From: QWHO01 sp039809865
GTDB lineage: Bacteria > Vulcanimicrobiota > Xenobia > Xenobiales > QWHO01
Reading direction: 5' to 3'
DNA length: 64,000 bases
Assembly (NCBI GenBank): GCA_039809865.1
Contig: JBDHVW010000018.1
Coordinates: 38,314-102,313 of the forward strand
Shown here in pieces: positions 60,442-64,000 of this stretch. Made by a program: the position numbers and the translations under genes. The notes under the pieces are model-generated. The model made no database searches. It was given only the letters and a program-made list of their open reading frames with translations, and had not been told where the DNA came from. The stretch's first letter is position 1; each line of letters begins with the position of its first letter.

Positions 60442-61137
60442 CTACCCCAGTGGCTCGTGCGCTGGAATCCCCGGCCGGCGCGGATACTTCTTCGGCGTCG
60501 GGGCCGTCTTGCGCACCCGGCAAAGATAGCGGGTGCGTCCCTCCAACTCGTAGGAGAGCCGGTCCTCGAGAGCCCCTTTCAGCTCGAACAAGGCCAGCTT
60601 GCTCGCAGCCTCTTCTTCCGGAGCGGCCGGTCCCTTGAAGGCATACAGCACACCCCCGCGCTCCAGGAATGGCAGGCCAAGCTCGATCAAGACGGGCAGC
60701 AGCGCCAGGGCTTTGGCCACGCAGGCCTGAGCCTGATCGCGGTAGCGGGGGTCCTGGCCCAGCGTCTCGGCCCGCTCGCTTAAAACGGTCACGCGCGACG
60801 AGAGGCCCAGTGGCTCCAGCACCGAGCGCACGAACCCCGCCTTCCGCTGGTTGGACTCGATCAGCACCCAGTGGGTGTCGGGGCGGGCCAGAGCCAGCGG
60901 GATGCCGGGGACGCCCCCGCCGGTCCCCAGGTCGACGATCAGGCCGGAGGGCAAGACCGAGGCCGCCCCCAGCGAATCGACCACGAGCTCACGCAACTGG
61001 TCAACCGGATCCTTGAGACCGGTCAGCCCGATGGGAGAGGCTTCGACCAGGGCCCGATACTGGAGCAGCGAGTCCTGGATGGACGGATCCAACGAGATAC
61101 CCAGTGCCGACAGCCCGGCGACCAGCTGATCCCTCAT
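60442..61137 (-). CDS. rsmG: 16S rRNA (guanine-527-N7) methyltransferase
   Basis: RsmG makes m7G527 in 16S rRNA. The 231-residue protein shows SPIGLTGLKDP, the SAM motif VDLGTGGGVPGIPLA, IESNQRKAGFVRSVL and VAKALALLPVLIE. The ATG overlaps the mnmG stop (ATGA), the normal gidA-gidB arrangement. The C-terminus is 19 bases from the convergent SGNH gene. Confidence 0.96.
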   Translation of the reverse strand: MRDQLVAGLSALGISLDPSIQDSLLQYRALVEASPIGLTGLKDPVDQLRELVVDSLGAASVLPSGLIVDLGTGGGVPGIPLALARPDTHWVLIESNQRKAGFVRSVLEPLGLSSRVTVLSERAETLGQDPRYRDQAQACVAKALALLPVLIELGLPFLERGGVLYAFKGPAAPEEEAASKLALFELKGALEDRLSYELEGRTRYLCRVRKTAPTPKKYPRRPGIPAHEPLG

Positions 61138-62978
61138 GATGGCTGCAGGCAGACGAGCAGCAGGGACACGTCCGAGGGAGTGATACCGGGCACGCGCGAG
61201 GCCTGGCCCAGGGTCAGCGGACGCACGGCCGCCAGCTTCTCGCGGGCCTCGGTCGAGAGACTGCGGATCGAGCGGTAGTCGAGGTCCTCAGGCAGGGACC
61301 GGGTCTCCAGCCGGGCCACCCGGTCGATCTCCATTTGCTGGCGTCGCAGATACCCCGCGTAGCGCAAACCGATCTCCACCTGCTCGACCACGTCGGCGTC
61401 CAGCTCAGGCAGGCCCTGAAACGATCGGAACCGGGCCAGCGAGAAATCGGGACGCGCCACCAGCTCCTCGAACCGCTGACCGGCGGAGACCGACTGGCCC
61501 ATCCACTCCCCCAGGGCCGCCACGTCGTGCCCGGAGACCCGGCCCGAGGACAACCGCGCTCGCTCTTCGGCGACCGCAGCCATCTTGGCCTCATACCGGG
61601 CCCAACGAGCCGCGCAAACCAGCCCGACCTGGCGACCCAACGGCGTCAGGCGCTGATCGGCGTTGTCCTGGCGCAGGAGCAGCCGATACTCGGCCCGCGA
61701 GGTGTGCATACGATAAGGCTCCGAAGTGCCGCGGCAGACCAGGTCGTCGGCCAGCACACCCAGGTAGCCCTGGTCGCGGCCGATAACCACGGGAGAACCG
61801 CCCCCGGCCCGCAGAGCCGCGTTGATGCCGGCCAGGATCCCCTGGGCCGCCGCCTCCTCGTAACCCGAGGTTCCGTTGATCTGACCGGCCAGAAACAGAC
61901 CGGGAAGCGAGCGAACCTCCAGGGTGGGAGAGAGCTGGGTCGGCAGCACGTAATCGTACTCGACCGCATAACCCGGACGAATGATCTCGGCCTGCTCGAG
62001 ACCGGGCAGCGAGCGCACGATCGCGCGCTGCACGTCCAGGGGAAGACTGGTGGACACGCCCTGCAGATAGACCTCGGGCGTGTCGAAGCCTTCGGGCTCC
62101 ACGAAGACCTGGTGGGATTCGCGCTCGGGAAATCGCACGAACTTGTCCTCGATCGACGGGCAGTAGCGAGGACCGGTGCCCTGGATCTGCCCGCCGAAGA
62201 GCGGCGACCGATCCAGGTTAGACAGGATCGCCTCGCGCGTGGCCGGGGTCGTCCGCGTCAGGTAGCAGTCCAATTGACGCGCAGGCAACACGCGGGGCGA
62301 AAGCTCTGAGAAAACCAGCGGAATCGAGCTGGGCGGCTGGGGCTCCATCCGAGAGAAATCGATAGAATCCCGGTGGATTCGCGGGGTGGTTCCGGTCTTC
62401 AGGCGACCCATCTCGAGGCCGAACGCGCGCAGAGAGGCGGTGAGCCCCAGCGCCGGCGGCTCGCCTGAGCGCCCGCCGGCAAACGAAACCGCGCCCATAT
62501 GGATCTGTCCGCCCAGGAACGTTCCCGTGGTCAGGACCAGAGCGGAGCAGCGATACTCGGTCCCGGACGAGCCCAGGAGCCCGACGACCCGGCCGTCGGA
62601 CACGATGAGCTCCAGAGCCAGATCCTGAACCAGGGTCACTCCCTCCTGCGAAGCCAGCACCTCGTGCATCGTCGCCGAGTAGGCGGGTCGGTCAGCCTGG
62701 GCTCGCAACGCCTGTACGGCGGGTCCCTTGCCGGTATTCAGCATGCGGATGTGCAGGTGCGTCCGGTCGATGACCCGGGCCATTTCGCCGCCGAGGGCAT
62801 CGACCTCGCGCACGAGGTGTGCTTTGGCCGGGCCGCCGATCGAGGGGTTGCAAGGCATGCGTGCAACGTGGGTCAGCGAAGCCGTCAGCACGGCGACCTT
62901 CAAACCCATGCGGGTGGCCGCGAGCGCCGCTTCGCAGCCCGCGTGGCCCGCCCCCACGATCACCACATCCCGTTTCAC
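61134..62978 (-). CDS. mnmG: tRNA uridine-34 carboxymethylaminomethyl modification enzyme MnmG
   Basis: With MnmE this FAD enzyme modifies the wobble uridine of several tRNAs. The 614-residue protein has the FAD motif VVIVGAGHAGCEAALAATRM, NPSIGGPAKAHLVREVDALGG, a LKTGTTPRI segment, GYAVEYDYVLPTQL and GQINGTSGYEEAAAQG. The start is a GTG at 62976-62978 that lies within a perfect parS site. The gene follows mnmE by 12 bases. Confidence 0.97.
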   Translation of the reverse strand: MKRDVVIVGAGHAGCEAALAATRMGLKVAVLTASLTHVARMPCNPSIGGPAKAHLVREVDALGGEMARVIDRTHLHIRMLNTGKGPAVQALRAQADRPAYSATMHEVLASQEGVTLVQDLALELIVSDGRVVGLLGSSGTEYRCSALVLTTGTFLGGQIHMGAVSFAGGRSGEPPALGLTASLRAFGLEMGRLKTGTTPRIHRDSIDFSRMEPQPPSSIPLVFSELSPRVLPARQLDCYLTRTTPATREAILSNLDRSPLFGGQIQGTGPRYCPSIEDKFVRFPERESHQVFVEPEGFDTPEVYLQGVSTSLPLDVQRAIVRSLPGLEQAEIIRPGYAVEYDYVLPTQLSPTLEVRSLPGLFLAGQINGTSGYEEAAAQGILAGINAALRAGGGSPVVIGRDQGYLGVLADDLVCRGTSEPYRMHTSRAEYRLLLRQDNADQRLTPLGRQVGLVCAARWARYEAKMAAVAEERARLSSGRVSGHDVAALGEWMGQSVSAGQRFEELVARPDFSLARFRSFQGLPELDADVVEQVEIGLRYAGYLRRQQMEIDRVARLETRSLPEDLDYRSIRSLSTEAREKLAAVRPLTLGQASRVPGITPSDVSLLLVCLQPS

Positions 62979-62985
62979 GTGAAAC
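62972..62985. promoter_or_regulatory. Second parS site, overlapping the mnmG start codon
   Basis: A second perfect GTTTCACGTGAAAC core spans the mnmE-mnmG junction. Its central GTG on the minus strand is the mnmG start codon, so the site is partly coding. It is about 5.8 kb from the parS next to parAB. Confidence 0.93.
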
Positions 62986-62990
62986 CCCTT

Positions 62991-64000
62991 CTACTTTCCC
63001 AGGCAGAACGTGGAAAAAATTCTATCCAGAATCTCCTCGCTCACCTCCAGCCCGAGAATCTCGCCCAGCGCTTGCGCGGCAGCGCGCAGGTCGAGGCAGA
63101 GGAACTCGGCCGAGTGGCCGGCGTCGAGAGTCTCGCCGGCCGCCTTCAGATGAGAGGATACCACATACAGCGCGGCACGTTGCCGCTCGGTGAGAAAATT
63201 CCTGGATTCCCCAAGCCCCACGGCCAGCTCGGTCAACCTCGCCAACAGCTCGGGAAGATTCTCCCCCGTCAAAGCGCTGACACTGAGGGTTGGGACACCC
63301 CAATCGGGCAGACTGACGACCTCCGGCAGGTCGGCTTTGTTGAGAATCACCAGCGAAGGAGCGTAGCGCAGGTAGTCTCCGTCCGGCAGCGCCTCCGACC
63401 GGTCCAGAACCAACACGCGGAGCTGCGCCTCTCGAGCCTCACGTTCAGAGAGAGCGATCCCCATTTGCTCCACCGGGTCCTCAGCGGACCGCAGACCGGC
63501 GGTATCGACCAGGCGGAAGGTGCGCCCTCCCATTCGCACCGATTCTTCCAGTCGGTCCCGGGTCGTGCCCGGGTGCTCCGAGACCAGAGCTCGCTCCTCG
63601 CCCAGCAGTGCGTTCAGCAGAGAGGACTTGCCGACATTCGGAGGGCCGATGAGGGCCACGCGCACCCCGCGCGCGCCCAACCGCCCGTCCTCGGCCCCGG
63701 ACAGCAAGCTCGTCACCCGCGCCCGCAAGTCATCCAGTTGCGACTGGCTTTCGGCCAGTGGCATACCGCTCACCTCGTCGCCAAAGTCAAGCTCGGCCTC
63801 GAGTCGGGCCAACCAGTCCAGAACCCCCTGACGCAGCGCTTCGACCTGGGAGCTGAAACGACCGCCCAGGTCCGACGCCGCCGAGAGCAACTCGGCCCGG
63901 CTCTCGGCCGCAATGAGCGACGCGACCGACTCGGCCTGGGCCAGGGAGAGCCGCCCGTTCAGAAACGCCCGCAAGGTGAACTCTCCCGGACGCGCGAGCC
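62991..64000 (-). CDS. mnmE: tRNA modification GTPase MnmE, 3' part (5' end outside window)
   Basis: The visible 335 codons start inside the N-terminal domain (LARPGEFTLRAFLNGRLSLA) and continue with the helical domain. The G domain carries G1 GPPNVGKSS, G2 GTTRD, G3 DTAGLR and G4 NKADL. The C-terminal FCLGK holds the conserved catalytic cysteine (usually FCIGK). The frame is open to the last base of the window, so the first roughly 115 residues are missing. It works with MnmG, encoded directly downstream. Confidence 0.97.
   Translation of the reverse strand, partial: LARPGEFTLRAFLNGRLSLAQAESVASLIAAESRAELLSAASDLGGRFSSQVEALRQGVLDWLARLEAELDFGDEVSGMPLAESQSQLDDLRARVTSLLSGAEDGRLGARGVRVALIGPPNVGKSSLLNALLGEERALVSEHPGTTRDRLEESVRMGGRTFRLVDTAGLRSAEDPVEQMGIALSEREAREAQLRVLVLDRSEALPDGDYLRYAPSLVILNKADLPEVVSLPDWGVPTLSVSALTGENLPELLARLTELAVGLGESRNFLTERQRAALYVVSSHLKAAGETLDAGHSAEFLCLDLRAAAQALGEILGLEVSEEILDRIFSTFCLGK

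Noticed and set aside
1..64000. tRNA genes, tmRNA, insertion sequences, prophage or integrase genes
   Set aside because: I looked for T-loop motifs, transposase motifs and att-like flanks and found none I could support.

Overview
The window is about 64 kb of GC-rich, densely packed bacterial chromosome. Many neighbouring genes overlap by 1-13 bases (ATGA, GTGA, TTGA and similar junctions), which suggests long translationally coupled operons, and GTG or TTG starts are common. Signs of a diderm envelope are an Mla/MCE lipid-transport operon, several lipoproteins and secreted proteins, and an outer-membrane-like C-terminus on the MCE protein. The order mnmE-mnmG-rsmG...parA-parB with two parS sites is typical of the chromosomal origin region, although dnaA, dnaN and oriC are not in the window. 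The lineage cannot be fixed from sequence alone. A deep-branching diderm group (for example Armatimonadota, Eremiobacterota/Xenobia or relatives of Cyanobacteriota) would fit a cyanobacterial-type acyl-ACP reductase homologue, a complex I cluster without the NADH module, DUF4127 and FHA/kinase genes, but this is inference.

Layout. 1-5 kb: 3' part of smc, a TIM-barrel protein and a DUF4127 protein. 5-9 kb (minus): an HTH protein with a C-terminal membrane anchor, a zinc alcohol dehydrogenase and ComEC. 9-23 kb: hemL, a polyprenyl diphosphate synthase and a respiratory complex I cluster (nuoA-B-C-D, H-J-K, L-M-N), split by two minus-strand genes (a methyltransferase and a YgjP-type metallohydrolase) and lacking nuoE, F, G and I. 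23-26 kb (minus): a large Ig-like/beta-propeller lipoprotein and an unknown protein. 26-35 kb: an ECF S-component with coaX, then a coupled run of aminotransferase, START-like protein, acyl-ACP reductase homologue and 'quinate dehydrogenase'-type protein, then a DUF695 lipoprotein, lysS and alr. 35-41 kb (mostly minus): rpsU, mlaE-F-D, an orphan sugar-type binding protein, extragenic 41-bp tandem repeats and a secreted protein. 41-45 kb: a BsuPI-domain protein, a TylF-like methyltransferase, a lipoyl/PglD fusion acyltransferase coupled to a fused E1 alpha-beta dehydrogenase, then RNase P RNA. 45-48 kb (minus): a membrane protein with a soluble FlhB-C/FlhA-C-like fusion. 48-52 kb: a MalEFG-type ABC importer without ATPase and a TPR protein. 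52-57 kb (minus): parA, parB, dnaX, a receiver protein, ybaB and recR. 57-60.4 kb: FHA protein, Ser/Thr kinase and SGNH-like protein. 60.4-64 kb (minus): mnmE (partial), mnmG and rsmG.

The strongest candidates for new biology are: (1) an apparent E2 analogue in which a lipoyl domain and an E3/E1-binding-like segment are joined to a PglD/NeuD-type hexapeptide acyltransferase, encoded with its own fused E1; (2) a soluble fusion of the cytoplasmic domains of the two flagellar/type III export-gate proteins FlhB and FlhA, without their membrane parts and without other flagellar genes nearby; and (3) a coupled aminotransferase / lipid-binding / acyl-ACP reductase / unknown-enzyme operon that could make a fatty aldehyde and then a fatty amine.
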